From positions 4,772,267 to 4,836,266 of the forward strand of contig CP034975.1 in assembly GCA_004026145.2 (NCBI GenBank): 64,000 nt of DNA, read 5' to 3'. Positions 1 to 11,986 of the stretch are shown here, piece by piece. The notes below the pieces were generated by a model, which saw only the letters and a list, made by a program, of their open reading frames with translations, was not told where the DNA came from and did no database searches. Position 1 is the first letter of the stretch. Every line of letters begins with the position of its first letter. The translations under genes were made by a program, and so were the position numbers. The stretch is from Takifugu bimaculatus. Taxonomy: Eukaryota; Chordata; Actinopteri; Tetraodontiformes; Tetraodontidae.

Positions 1-3000
1 CACAGCGGGAGCAAAGAGCTGATTTGTATTATGTATTTTCAACCTCTGGATAAATCTGAATTTAGCATCATTTGGAGTCACAACGTTGCTCCGACTGCAG
101 GGCCCACATATTATTCACCCAGTCACCTCAGTCTAACAGTCACGAGCAAACCAGTTTGTATTTTTGGTGTTTAACATATGGATGAATCTGAAATGGCAGA
201 GGGAACAAAAGTCTCCACACACACACGGCATAAGAAAAACAAAACAAACCAAAAAATGTCCTATTTGCGTCAGCGTTCGGAAAAAAACAACCTTGTTGAG
301 GGGTTCTGTTTGGGGCCTTAATGGTCAGTAGTGAAAAATGCTTCTTATTTTCCATCAGAATGTTTTTCTGTAATTCACCGGACCCATGGATGCTTTCTCT
401 TTACCCTGAGCCATTATGGGGGGGGGGGGTTGCAGAATACTTTTATCAACTGTAAATGATGTAAGGTGTCAGCCCACATCCATTCCATTTACATCAAGCC
501 ATTCCACCATAGCTGGGCTGTTCAGCATTGCTGTTTGTAATGGCACCAATATTCTCTCTTCATAATGTTGCACTTTATTGATTGTTGCAGTCTGCAATGC
601 CTCCAATAGGGGAGCTGTTGCAAGAGGCCGACACAGCCTGGGAGCAGACCCAAGGAGGTTCTATACATCCCTGAAGACCTGCTACAGTGTTTGGAAGGGG
701 AGAGTTCAGTTTAATTAGGGAAGCATAATGCTGCTTTTTATGAGGCCTAGAGGGCTCTTTCTGCATATGCATGATTCCTGTTCACAACAGAACATCGTGA
801 CCCGAGCAGAGCTTTGAGTGTTCAATCTAGGCCCCGCTGTGAAGGCGGACTGCTGATTAATCCCAAAAGAGCCAAACCGCTAAGTGTACACAGAGGCTAA
901 ACATGTCCATTATCTGGACTGCACTTTGCATCTGAAATCTAATGGTAATAATTCACTAATTACTTAACCAAGCCAAAACTTTCCTTAGTAGCACAAACAG
1001 ATTTATAAGCAGTTTAGGATCTTAGTTTTCCCCAAAATCATCTGCTAACATTAACAAAATACAATTTTGGAGCCAATCCCTGCAGCATTTAATAACCCTT
1101 GAAAAAAGTGTCCTTTGTTTTGCACCAATTCATGCTGCAGTTAATAAAGATTTGCAAAAGAATCTTAACACTGAATTGTTATTCACTAGTAACAAAATAG
1201 ACAAAACTGAATATGGGCCGGCTCCTCTGGGTCCAACCAGTAAGAGTCAGGATGGAACAGCCCTCACCGGAGAGCTCACAGAACTAATGCCCCCTCGCAG
1301 CAGGGTATTTAGTGAGAGCATCGGGGGCAGCAGCAGCGCCAATTAAATAAGCTGGCTATCCCCCATTGAACATCACTTCATATCACTTTATTAAGAGTAC
1401 TGACCTCAGTCGTCTGGATCTTCACGGCGTAAAACAACCTGGAATAGCAATAAAATGAAGACAACAGCAGTGTCAGCAGATTCCATGATTGTAGTGTGAT
1501 TATTGGCCACTATCAGCCAAAATATCCAACATGTATGTACAAAGCAATCATAGTCAGGCAGGAAGCTGAATCTAACAGAGAATGACAACAGTAGTAGTCA
1601 CCACTGAATTCCATCCATCTGATTTATGCTTACATCAACTGTTGTATTGGGTCATGAAAGGGTCCCTGACCCTACTACAGTGGTAATAAGACAAAAGCCT
1701 GACCAGCCAGGTTCAGACAAACACAGAATCTCACACCTCTATGCGGATATCTTTAGATTGTTGAGTAGAGGAAGAATGTCCCCACATGTTTCACTGTGAG
1801 CCTGAATCGTTTCATGTATGTTGGTCCTTCTCACAGGTACAAAGCATCAATATCTGATGAGCCGGGCGCGATAAGGACGCAGACAGATTGTTATTGTCTT
1901 TTAGGGAAATATAGATTCAATGTTACTCATCAATGAAAGACTTTAAATGTTGGATTTTACTTCTAAAAACAACCCCGCTGCATCGGGATCATCCATCATT
2001 AATGCACCGTTTGTGTCAAACAAGAAAAGAGGCTTAACTATAGATGGAAGCCAATTGTTATGTCTTGCCGCTGGTGTATTTCAGATACACACTGAAATAA
2101 GCACATCCACTGGGGCAGCTATCACCAGCAATTCTTAATAATGGACACCTGAACACCGACTGTTGTTTTCCAAACCAATTACTACCACACCGATGGCACA
2201 GTCTCGTGAGGAGATGCTGTCATAACCTTATCCCAAAATAGACGCATTTCTGGTCAATGTGGACTCGATGCCAGCGAGCACTGTCCCATGTCAGGCAGAT
2301 GACCGTCTGCACGATTCTAACAGTTTTCCATGATTGTTTTGGATTTTAATTGCCCGTAAAGTGCGGCGAGGCTGAGGAAGCTACGGTGTTCGTCCCTGTT
2401 TGATTTGTCAGTTCCACAGAATCACGGCCACCGCTGTGGGACGAGGACTCACACTTGCGGAAATATTTGAGCATGCAAAGTGATTATCTTAGTGCACCAG
2501 AGCTGCGGTTTATGTCATCAATTTAGGTGCCTTCAAGACGCTGCTCTTGCGTGAGCCCTCTTTAGCAGGCATGCAATGTCTTAGTTTTCCCTAAAGAATG
2601 CATCGCCTGCAGCAGTGAGATGGGTTTTGAATGCAACTGTGCTGGAATGAAGAATGCTGTTTTCTATCACAACGACGTGCCGTAAATTTGCATATATGTT
2701 TGAACTTCTTTCTACTTTCTGCCTCTTTTTATCGACTTTTCCCTCCAAGGAAAAGTCAAACTTGCATTTTGCTTTCCCATTTTTGTAGAAATAAATAAGA
2801 GTTATCAAGTAGATCCCTGCCCGATGGTCTGATTTGCCATTTTTGGTGAGATGTACCATATTTTTACAGACTTACATGAGTGGCTTTCAAAGCAGGTGGC
2901 TATCAAAGAGACCTTTTGCTCCCATTCTACCCCATTATTGTACCAAAAGAAAGGTCCTCACCCTAAAATGTGCCTTCCTTTTCATCTCGCTGTGAAGGTT

Positions 3001-3307
3001 TTGTGTGAACTCTGCGATCAAAGCTTTTAACAAGAAGACGGTCTGCAGCATCACTCTTTATTGTTTCACATGAAGTGGCAAAGCCCTTCACCAAACAGCT
3101 GGGGCTGTGCAGACTGTATCTCCAAGCCCCTGAGGAGGTCATTACGATAGGGATGAACAGCTCAACGCTCTGTAAGATAGACAGCAAAGTGACAGGGAGG
3201 GCGGACAAGAGACGATGTGGAAGAAAACTATAAATTGGAGCATTCTGAGTTAAAAAGTAGCATTTTTTGACAGTTTGGAACCATGGAAGTGTTCATGTAC
3301 CAGAGCT
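1..3307. other. No gene assigned
   Basis: A/T-rich single-copy-looking DNA with a G12 run at 418-429. No frame has codon use or motifs of a known protein. A splice-bounded 34-nt stretch on the minus strand (1405-1438) is discussed as a weak exon candidate. Confidence 0.6.
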
Positions 3308-3343
<36 letters not shown>

Positions 3344-3358
3344 TGTGTGTGTGTGTGT
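3308..3358. repeat. (TG)n microsatellite
   Basis: TG dinucleotides with a single ATG interruption near 3337. Confidence 0.97.
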
Positions 3359-6300
3359 TATATATCGTAATTCATCCATATAGCGACTAGGTCTGCCTTT
3401 AGTGGTTTTAAAACTTCACTTGTTTTTAAACTGACATCATGATATCTGGAAAGTGAGGTCAGACAGGAATATAAAGTTTGTAGGCACATTAGATGTTAAA
3501 TATTTATGATTTAATCTCAGTCTTGCTCCCTCGCTTATTAAGCCTTCTCAGGGGAACCCTCTGATCGCTGAGAGCACCAGAGAGGAGCTATATTAATACT
3601 TGAAATATTCCTGATTTTTCTCTTACCAATTCACTTTAAAACAGACAAAACAGCAGAAGAAAAATGGAAGTTCTGCAAGCAGCCCTTAAAAAGGTGTTTG
3701 TTTTGGACGGTTTAAAATGGCTGCTCACTTGTTAATTGAGCTGTGATTACTTGGAACCGCCTGTTGACTCCTGCAGGTCTAATAAGCCCAGTTTATTTTG
3801 GGTTGATAATAAATCCATTGTGTAGCAGAAGCCTCTCCCAGCTCTTCACAAGAAAGCCAAGTTCCACCACGTGGTTTCACTTATTGTTTTGTTCCTTCAT
3901 TGATTCCATCATTTGAAGATCAGCCAAGGTGAGATGCATGTCTGTGTCTGGAGGGAAGGCTCTTGAAGCTTCAAGCCTCCCTTTGATAGAAGGGAGATAA
4001 CTAATATTGGAGCTCTGAATTTGCCCAGGTCAACAAGGTCAAGGCCAAGTGTTGATGAACCAGACGGATGTAATGAGAGGCAACAAAATATTCATGACTA
4101 CGGAACTAATGGAGTGCTACTTTAAGAGCATGTCCGGGAACAGGGACTTTCTGAAGAGGATGAGCTCTCAAAAGGATGATCCAGGACCCAAATGGAAGAC
4201 TGTGACCATATATCACATTTGAATGGCGAGTTAGCAGTGCTGATCGTTGGTGTCGACCTTGAAAATGTGTCGATTGTCAGGGCGACTGCGGTCGCACAGT
4301 GTAAAAGAGGTTCCTCCATATTACGCTCGTAATATTCAAAAGGCAAAAAGTGCTTTACAAGAGCATACCAAGAGATCAAGGACCCTCGTAGGCCTGTGTG
4401 CAGGGTTGAGACTGAAAATATTCAGTAGTTTCTTGTTACAGGCTGCGGATGCACTTGTTAAAGGTAAGCTTTATTTCATGGCGTTGACAGAAGCGTCTGT
4501 TTGCACCCCTCCCAAACCCCCACCCGCCAGCCTTTCATGGCTGTCAGATTATGTCCGGGGTGCCCTGTCCTGCAGTGATACAGAATTGAATTGTGCTGCA
4601 GGGATTTGGTGAATGAAGATTGCTCTACCCTGACTGAGTCTGGAACCACGGTCAGGCTTGCTTGACACTGTTGTGCCTCCATTTTAACATCTCAAAATGT
4701 ACTCGGGCATGTTGATTAAATGTTTTTTTTACGTGTATGAGAAGGAAATTATATGGAAAGAGCTCTGATCAGACACTGTATATGCAGACTTATTTTCATT
4801 GGAAAAAAATTAGTCTGGGGGCAGTCGGAGGTGGCTATTCTTTATTTCAGTCCTTACACTGAGATACTGTAGGCAAGGAAATAATTAAAGATGTCTGTGG
4901 GTGGATGGAGTTCAAGTGCGTTTGACATTGTGTGGTCAGTATGAGCTTTTGAAGAGCTTTTACCTGAACTGAAATGAATGTATATATTTTTTAAGTGTGG
5001 ACCGTGGTCTTCATGAATATGGGCTTGATATGAATTTGATGCCAAGCATTCCTTTCAAATCTTCTTTGTCATCCTTAAATGAATATAACACATGTAACGC
5101 TGATTCAGACAAATAAACTTGGATGATGAATGTTCTACAACGTTCACAATGTTCACCGTTGCAGAATAAGGAGGCTGAGAGAGAACAAAAAAGGGGTGGT
5201 AAACAAGTGAAAGCACTGGTGATCAAACACTGCACGATTGATTTAAAATCAGTCCCCACATTCTCAGAGCAATGCTCTTTTAATGCAAATATGTATGATT
5301 ATCACTGCTAATTATGAACGTAAGGGGAGGATAAAGCCTTATTTATGAGAAAGGTATCAAATTGTGAGGTTTCAAACCACCTATTCTTAATATTCTCTGC
5401 TTTCACACTCCTGTAAGACCTTGTGTGCTCATGTAGGAGGGAATCGAGGTCCTGAATATCTCTCTTTTTCTATTCTTTTGAAAGGGCATGGTGCTCTTGC
5501 TAGTATGGAAAGCCCTGCCGGTTATCCAGATAACCTGCAGAGTTGGCCTGAGGGGGGATGAAAATAAAGATTAAAGTTCATGATGTTCTGAGAGCACAAT
5601 GGGAGAAAAAAGTAAGCTGCTAAACTTCTTTCTCTCCATTTCCTCCCCAACATTTGTGATCACGTTCTTCACTTGCATACAGTTGTCTGTTAAAGATCAG
5701 CCCTTTCACATGCTTAATTAATGTGAACCACATCCATTATTTCATCTATTAATTTGGGATTTCAAGGTGAACCTGTCAAATATCACATCCTTCATAAAGA
5801 GCGCAAACACAGGAAGCCCTTTCCATGCGTGAAACCAGTTGTACCACTCGCTCCCCTGCTGCAAAATATAAATAGACTGAAAATATTCCAGATCCGTACC
5901 GGATTGGAACTTGGTTAATAAAGAATTAACAGCGAGGGTCTTCACTAAGTCCCAACCACAGAGACGTTGCATTGAAAGATGTACTTACTGGAAAAGAACA
6001 GAGGAGAATGGAGGTGGAGAGGCAGCTGGATGAGGCAGAGGGCAGAAGATTGAGATCAACGGCTGTGGATGTGGATGTGTGGGCAATCAGCAGGCAAGCA
6101 GGCAGGTGCGTGATCCTGGAGAGCAACAAAAACAAGGATTAGCTATGGGGGTCTCTGCAAGTGTCACTGAAAGGCTACAACAACGTTATTAGAGAAGAAA
6201 AGCCTCAGCATCACCACCAGCGTGTTCACCCCAAACAAACAACACAGCAGTGGCATTAATCATTTCATGTTACCTAAGACAGACATACATTGGGAGCATA

Positions 6301-6735
6301 AGCTAAGCATTGTTTAAACTGTTCACCGCTCGACATTTAGCTGGGTATTCCACCGTTTTGGGTCAGACTAAAGCGTGTTTAAGGGGCTGTAGCCACTTTA
6401 TTTTCACAAACTTCACGTCAATAATAGAGCAAAAGAAGAAAAGCTAAGAGCGGTAGAAGGACAAAAGGCTCCAGGCTCTTCTTCAAAGAAGAAATTCAGC
6501 AGAACCTTGAAACCACTTTGTTCACCAAAGGACGAATGTCAAGATCACACACGAAGGGAAAAAAACAAATAATTGAGTTAAGTTCATAAGAAATAGTAAA
6601 TAAAACAAAATTCATTAAACTGACCAATTGACCAAAATTGACGCAGAGCGGCGTCAAGGTTGTTGATCAGAAACTTTCTCCATCTGGATCTGCAGAGATC
6701 AGTCAGAGTGATCTTTGGGTTCTTATTGACCTGTC
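3359..6735. other. No gene assigned
   Basis: Non-repetitive, gene-poor DNA. The longest frames (for example 4247-4612 plus) have no recognisable motif. A possible minus-strand exon at 5773-5858 is discussed among the findings. Confidence 0.6.
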
Positions 6736-7496
6736 TGTTATGAGACGTGGTGGTAGAGGACCCGAACGCAGGCCAGGACACAGTGGTGGAGTAGTCAACA
6801 GCTTTATTTACGGGGGGGGGGGAGCACACACTGGCGACAAGACAGTCCTCCTGGACTGCCGGTGATTAGGAGGCAGCGTCTGCCCCTCACAGGTCCATCG
6901 GCAAGTCCCCAACCAGACTGCGGGGAACTCGGAACACCGGTGAGTCCATAACCCGCAGCAGTCCTCCAGGACCGGGGAGGACTCGGGAGTCCGGCGCGAC
7001 ACGCTCACCACACGAACGTCCCCTGAAGACACTGAAGGCAGAGACAGTCCTCCTAGGCTGCAAGGGGAGCAGGAGCGGTCCTCCAGGAGACCAGGAACAG
7101 GAACAGGAGCGGCCCTCTAGGGCAACAGGAACACAGGAACAGGAACAGGAGCGGCCCTCCAGGGAAACCGGAAGCTTGGGAACAGGAGCGGCCCTCTAGG
7201 GCAACAGGAACACAGGAACAGGAACAGGAGCGGCCCTCCAGGGAAACCGGAAGCTTGGGAACAGGAGCGGCCCTCCAGGGAAACCGGAAGCTTGGGAACA
7301 GGAGCGGCCCTCCAGGAAACTCAGAGCACCAACACACGACAGGGGAAGCAACCAAACAGCTTCACCACGAACAGACACCCACACTAGACGAACTAATTGC
7401 CTACAGGTGCGCCCGCCTGCAGTGCCAGCTGCACCCAATTGTGCTCAACACCACCCCCTGCAGGCCAAAGACAGACACAACCCAGAAATCCCAACA
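6736..7496. repeat. Interspersed repeat of unknown class with internal minisatellite
   Basis: Starts near TGTTATGAGACGTGG and AGGACCCGAACGCAGG, a kind of opening I associate with interspersed repeats of teleosts, and runs to about CCAACA at 7496. It has a G10 run at 6813-6822, CpG-rich GC-rich DNA, and the minisatellite at 7066-7321. No transposase or reverse transcriptase frame is visible. Limits and class are uncertain. Confidence 0.4.
7066..7321. repeat. GC-rich minisatellite
   Basis: Imperfect tandem units of about 35-50 bp, each with GGAACAGGAGCGGCCCTCCA followed by GGGAAACCGGAAGCTTG or by GGGCAACAGGAACACA. The two spacer types alternate, giving a higher-order pattern. It creates long but meaningless minus-strand frames. 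Confidence 0.85.
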
Positions 7497-7970
7497 CTCT
7501 GTCCAAGACTCTTTTGACCTCATGGATCTCCTCTTTTCTATGACCTTTCTATGTAAGGCCATATTTAGACGGGTGTGTGCCTTAAAAACCAGGTCCATTC
7601 ATTTAATTCATCAAATGAAGTTGAGGAACCAGCTCAAAGCCACTTAAATGATCAGAAACCATCAGAGTGGCACAAGTTTGAATGTTAATGACATATTTCA
7701 GCTTTTGTTGAGTTTGGTTTCAATTAGTTTGCAAACTTCTTAAATTCTGGGTGGGTCTGTGCTCCTGAGGTACCAAATGTGGATTGATGATTTATTTTTG
7801 AGGCTTGTTTTGTTTTGAGGCTTCACTATAAGAAATAGTGGTATAACTGAAAGGGGGGGTTGTCTTGTTCATGCTGTTTTTTTAACATCAAATTCCACCC
7901 ATCATTATATGTCTGTTTAAACTGGCCAACATTTAAACAAAAGAATTCATTTTGTTAGTTATATCTGTTT

Positions 7971-8028
7971 ATTATCATTACTATTACTATTACTATTACT
8001 ATTACTACTACTACTACTACTACTATTG
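7971..8028. repeat. (ATTACT)n to (ACT)n repeat
   Basis: Units of TACTAT pass into six to seven ACT units. Confidence 0.9.
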
Positions 8029-8089
8029 ATGAAGGAGTAAGGAGTTCTACCAGGAAGTATTTTGTTAGTAGATCTTGTCTCTGGCTGCT

Positions 8090-8215
8090 TTACAGGAACC
8101 CTGAAATCTGACCCCAGAACAAGCAAGGTAGAGGAAACCCTCCCTTATAACAGGGAGAAACTTTAAACAGAACCAAGCTCTGATGGGGAATGGCCAACTG
8201 GGCGAAGCAGGAGGT
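8090..8215. repeat. Teleost interspersed repeat fragment
   Basis: Contains AACCCTCCCTTATAACAGGG, then AGAAACTTTAAACAGAACCA and a GGGGAATGGCCAACTGG stretch. From memory, this order (three-base-spaced A-rich, AGAACC, GGCCA..TGG) recurs in many fish genomes. Family and limits are not certain. Confidence 0.45.
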
Positions 8216-11200
8216 GAAGAACAGACTCATACATGATACATGGATGTAATTTGTTCTATAAAAATGCAGAAGTAGACCTGGGTGGGTCAGAGGGTTGGAG
8301 GTCAGTGTGCAACTTCAGAGTCAGCGATACCTGTAGGTGGATACTCAGACACGCGGCGGCGTTCCTTGAAGAGGCCAGGTCAGCATCTGGCTTTAGACTG
8401 GAGCTGAGTCTGAGTAAGCGGGTGGTTAGGACAAAGAGCTGGGGCTGACTTGGCATTGGGCAGAAACACTGAGCGGAGGAAGAGTTGGCTTCTGGCCGAG
8501 GTCAGGGCTGGGATTACACAGTGTGTGAGAAGAGCAGAAACAAACGATGAGTGTGAGAAGGTCCACAAGCGAACAAGGTCAGAACAGCACAGTAGTTCTT
8601 CTCTCTTTGTCAGAGTTTTCCACAATATCACTGTTGACAAGTTAAAGCAGGATCCTCACTAATGTTCCTCACCTGAAGGGAGAGGAAAGGATTGCCAAAC
8701 ATAAAGTCCAACTCAGCTTGGAAATTCCAGCAGGCCTCAGGAAAGGAAAGGAAATCGAGAGCATGGACCCGGACACACGTCCAAGAGAAATTCACAAGCT
8801 ACCGCATCAAGATACCAGGTGTCTGCTCAGAACGCCACAATGGTCTCGAGAGGGGTTTCTGACCGTGCTGGGGAGACCCTGGGGCGGACAGGAGTCATGC
8901 TCGAGAGATCACGTCTCCCATCTGACCGCTGGACAAAGAACTGTGCTTGGAGAAGCCGAGGAGGATGGCGTTAGCCGCTGAAGTTTACAAGAGGGCGTGA
9001 GTTTTATATCTAAACAGAAATGTCTGGACGCTGTGTACCGTCCAAACTGACTGAACCTTTTTAGTCTTTTCAGCTCGACACATGATCTTCACAGCAACGC
9101 TGCGTGCACCTGATGTTCAGCTAAAAACAGGAAGCTCTTCGGTCTTAAATCTTTTACACACATTGGTCCTTTTATCCCAGGCCTGCTAATAAAGCTGGCT
9201 GGCATTGTGTCCCTTCCAGCAACGTGCAAAAATATAAAGAATCTGCTTGTATGGGCAGAAATAATCTGAAATAATAGTGGATTGAAGGTTTTCTCTCTCT
9301 CTTTCTTTCTCTCTCTCTCTTGGGTAGAAGACAAATTACATTTAATATTGTAGCCATCCACCAAAGAAGAATTTAATATGATCTGGTGTCTTTCTGACGT
9401 CTTTAGAGGAGATTTCCTGATACACACTGTGTTTTGCTCATACCTTTTGCATCAAGTACCCGCACAAACAAGCAAACCAGACATTTATTCTTACAAAGAG
9501 AATGAAGGTGATCTGCTCTGCTGTGGATGGAATGGTGGATATATGGTGGAATTTATGAAATATCGCTGGGTTAGGCTCTGAAAAAACATATCACCACTGA
9601 ATCATATCACCATCGAATGCTCTAAGTGCAGAAGATTCTTGGACATAAATCTGATATTCTTAGCAATAGAAAGAACCTCGGAGCTAAAGCATGTGGAGAA
9701 ATGATTGAGATTTTGCTAAATGCCAAGTAAATTGTGGCTTTTTTGACATTTTGAAGGTTTTTTAACGCTCTCAACTGGGTTCCAGTCTGTCACTAACCCT
9801 ATAATTATAGTTCAGAAGATTTGCACATGACACGTGGTGCAGTGATGACAACCTAAATCATTTAGATTAACACATTTTTGTTGCTGTGAGACTCTCAGGC
9901 TCAGACTGACAAGCCACAAAACCCCATTAGGATAGTGTTTTGCTCACAGTCGCCTTGGTGTGAATGGACAGATATAAGCTAATACCGCCAGTGCAAACGT
10001 GTTAGCCTATTAGTTCACATGCTGTTCAGAGGCTGAACCCCCAAGATGGCAGTTTAATCACATGATGTCATCCGTTAGACCCAATGACGTTAGAGGCGGA
10101 AATTGTCTGAATGTCAATGAGGGATGATTGCCACAGCGTTGCGTCAAATTGACAGGCAGGATTGCGGCTGTTTAAATAGGCTGATTCCGATTGAACCAGG
10201 CTGTTTACCATCCTCTCCAGTAACTTATTTCCAGTTTTTAGCTTCAAAATGATTTCTTATCTGTGGAAAAAAGTGTATCTGCAAACAATCTTCAGCAGTT
10301 AAAAATCCTGACCTGAAGCTGTGGCGCGGTAAAGTCTGATGAAACCCTCGATGATCTCCTCTTATCTTATTATTATTGAACTGGGCTTAACTTAAAAGTC
10401 GGGACCTCAAAAGCAGTTTCTTGGCTTGTTTGTTTTTTAAACATATTTCTTCTTGTTACAAATGTCAGCCATCAAGTCTGAGCCCATTCTGCGTGAGAAT
10501 AATTCCTCAGGCTTTACAATCACTCAAGTCTGTCACTTTTTTCTTTTTAAAGCTACTCACAAGAAGCTATTATTTGGAATTTATGACAAATGCAAATCTT
10601 TTGACAACATGTCCAAACTGTTAATTACAGCTCATCATAAGTGTTTTTCTTTCATCTGCTCTTTTATAAACACAGAGGCTGCTGTTAATTGGTAGCATCA
10701 TGTCAGCAGTGACAGTAAGTGCTTCAAAGCGCTCTCCATTTAACACTATTTTTGACGTGCATGGCGCACTGACCTTGGCCAAGATAAAATGGCTTTAGGT
10801 TTGTTTTTACCTCTTTAAAACCCCACGTGAACAGGAAGATCTATAGCCTTTCGATTTCACAGCGTATCTTTTTGTGTGGTCTTTCCTGGCACGGATGGAA
10901 GACAAAACCACTTTCAGCGGTTGTGGAATGTGACATCTATTAAAATACAGTTGGCCCAATTTCACTTCTGACATGTCAGATATTGCGACCATCATCACTG
11001 GAATTCCACTTTGAGAAAAAACACTTGAAAAAAGAAAAATGCTCACTGATGGAACGAAATGCCCTCTGATCTGGTTCTGATCTGTGAACTGGTTTCATGG
11101 TATTTGAAAACCTGGTCAGCATTTGCGATTCTTTCTTCCATTTATCCATGAAAAGTACTCAAAAGGTCCCGCTGGGGTCATATTACTGTGTCAAAAACAT

Positions 11201-11728
11201 TCAACAAAATCTTGAACTAGCTGAAAAAGGACCACCTGACATCACATTGGGAGCAAATAACTGACTTTAATAGCATGAAATAAGAATTACGGCATGTCTA
11301 CGAAGTTGATCTTGACATATCTCGTTAGGAAGGCTGCAATTTGAACACATTTGTGCTTTTCAACCTTTTAGAAAAGCTCAGTATGTATTTCAGCATTCAG
11401 CCTGCAGAATCAAACCCTGCTGGTTGTGGCAAACACGTATGACAGATTTCTCAAAACGATTTCTCTGCATGGCAGAAGCACGGGCTCCTTCATTCTGTGT
11501 CACGCCTGTGGTGTAGTAGCCTTGGGGGTGACCCCCCCCCCCCCATCCTAACCCGCGGTTCAGACTGGATATCTGCCTGGGAAATGTTGCCTCACAGTCA
11601 GTAATGACGACAGCACGGGACAGACATGAAGCCCCCAGAGCAGCACGGGGAGGCTGCCTGCTGGCAAAGTTCTGACAAGAATAAGGAGACAAATACACGA
11701 TTTCCTTTGCAGTGCAGATCTGGGAGTT
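8216..11728. other. No gene assigned
   Basis: Apart from the CT tract at 9.3 kb I see no repeat family, RNA gene or exon here. All frames are short and lack family motifs. Confidence 0.6.
9290..9321. repeat. CT-rich microsatellite
   Basis: TCTCTCTC and TTTCTTTC tract. Confidence 0.9.
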
Positions 11729-11986
11729 GGGGAGTCCAGAGGGCAGCTTTTGGACCCGTTCTGAAGTGGAACCAGCTCTGGTTGGGGAGTCCGGTGGGCA
11801 GCTTTTGGACCCGTTCTGAAGCGGAACCAGCTCTGGTTGGGGAGTCCGGTGGGCAGCTTTTGGACCCGTTCTGAAGCGGAACCAGCTCTGGTTGGGGAGT
11901 CCGGTGGGCAGCTTTTGGACCCGTTCTGAAGCGGAACCAGCTCTGGTTGGGGAGTCCAGAGGGCAGCTTTCGGACCCGTTCTGAAG
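11729..11986. repeat. 55-bp minisatellite, about 4.7 copies
   Basis: Copies start at 11729, 11784, 11839, 11894 and 11949, exactly 55 bp apart. Each begins GGGGAGTCC and contains GGGCAGCTTTTGGACCCG and GGAACCAGCTCTGG. The three middle copies share GTCCGGTGGG; the first and last have GTCCAGAGGG. The last copy breaks off after TTCTGAAGC. Confidence 0.95.

Noticed and set aside
7053..7438. 80-100-codon minus-strand frames with repeated GRSCS and FPGGPLL
   Set aside because: Translation of the GC-rich minisatellite, present in more than one frame and without family motifs.
11729..11986. Possible CRISPR-like array
   Set aside because: The 55-bp copies are head to tail with no unique spacers, and the DNA is vertebrate. 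It is a minisatellite.
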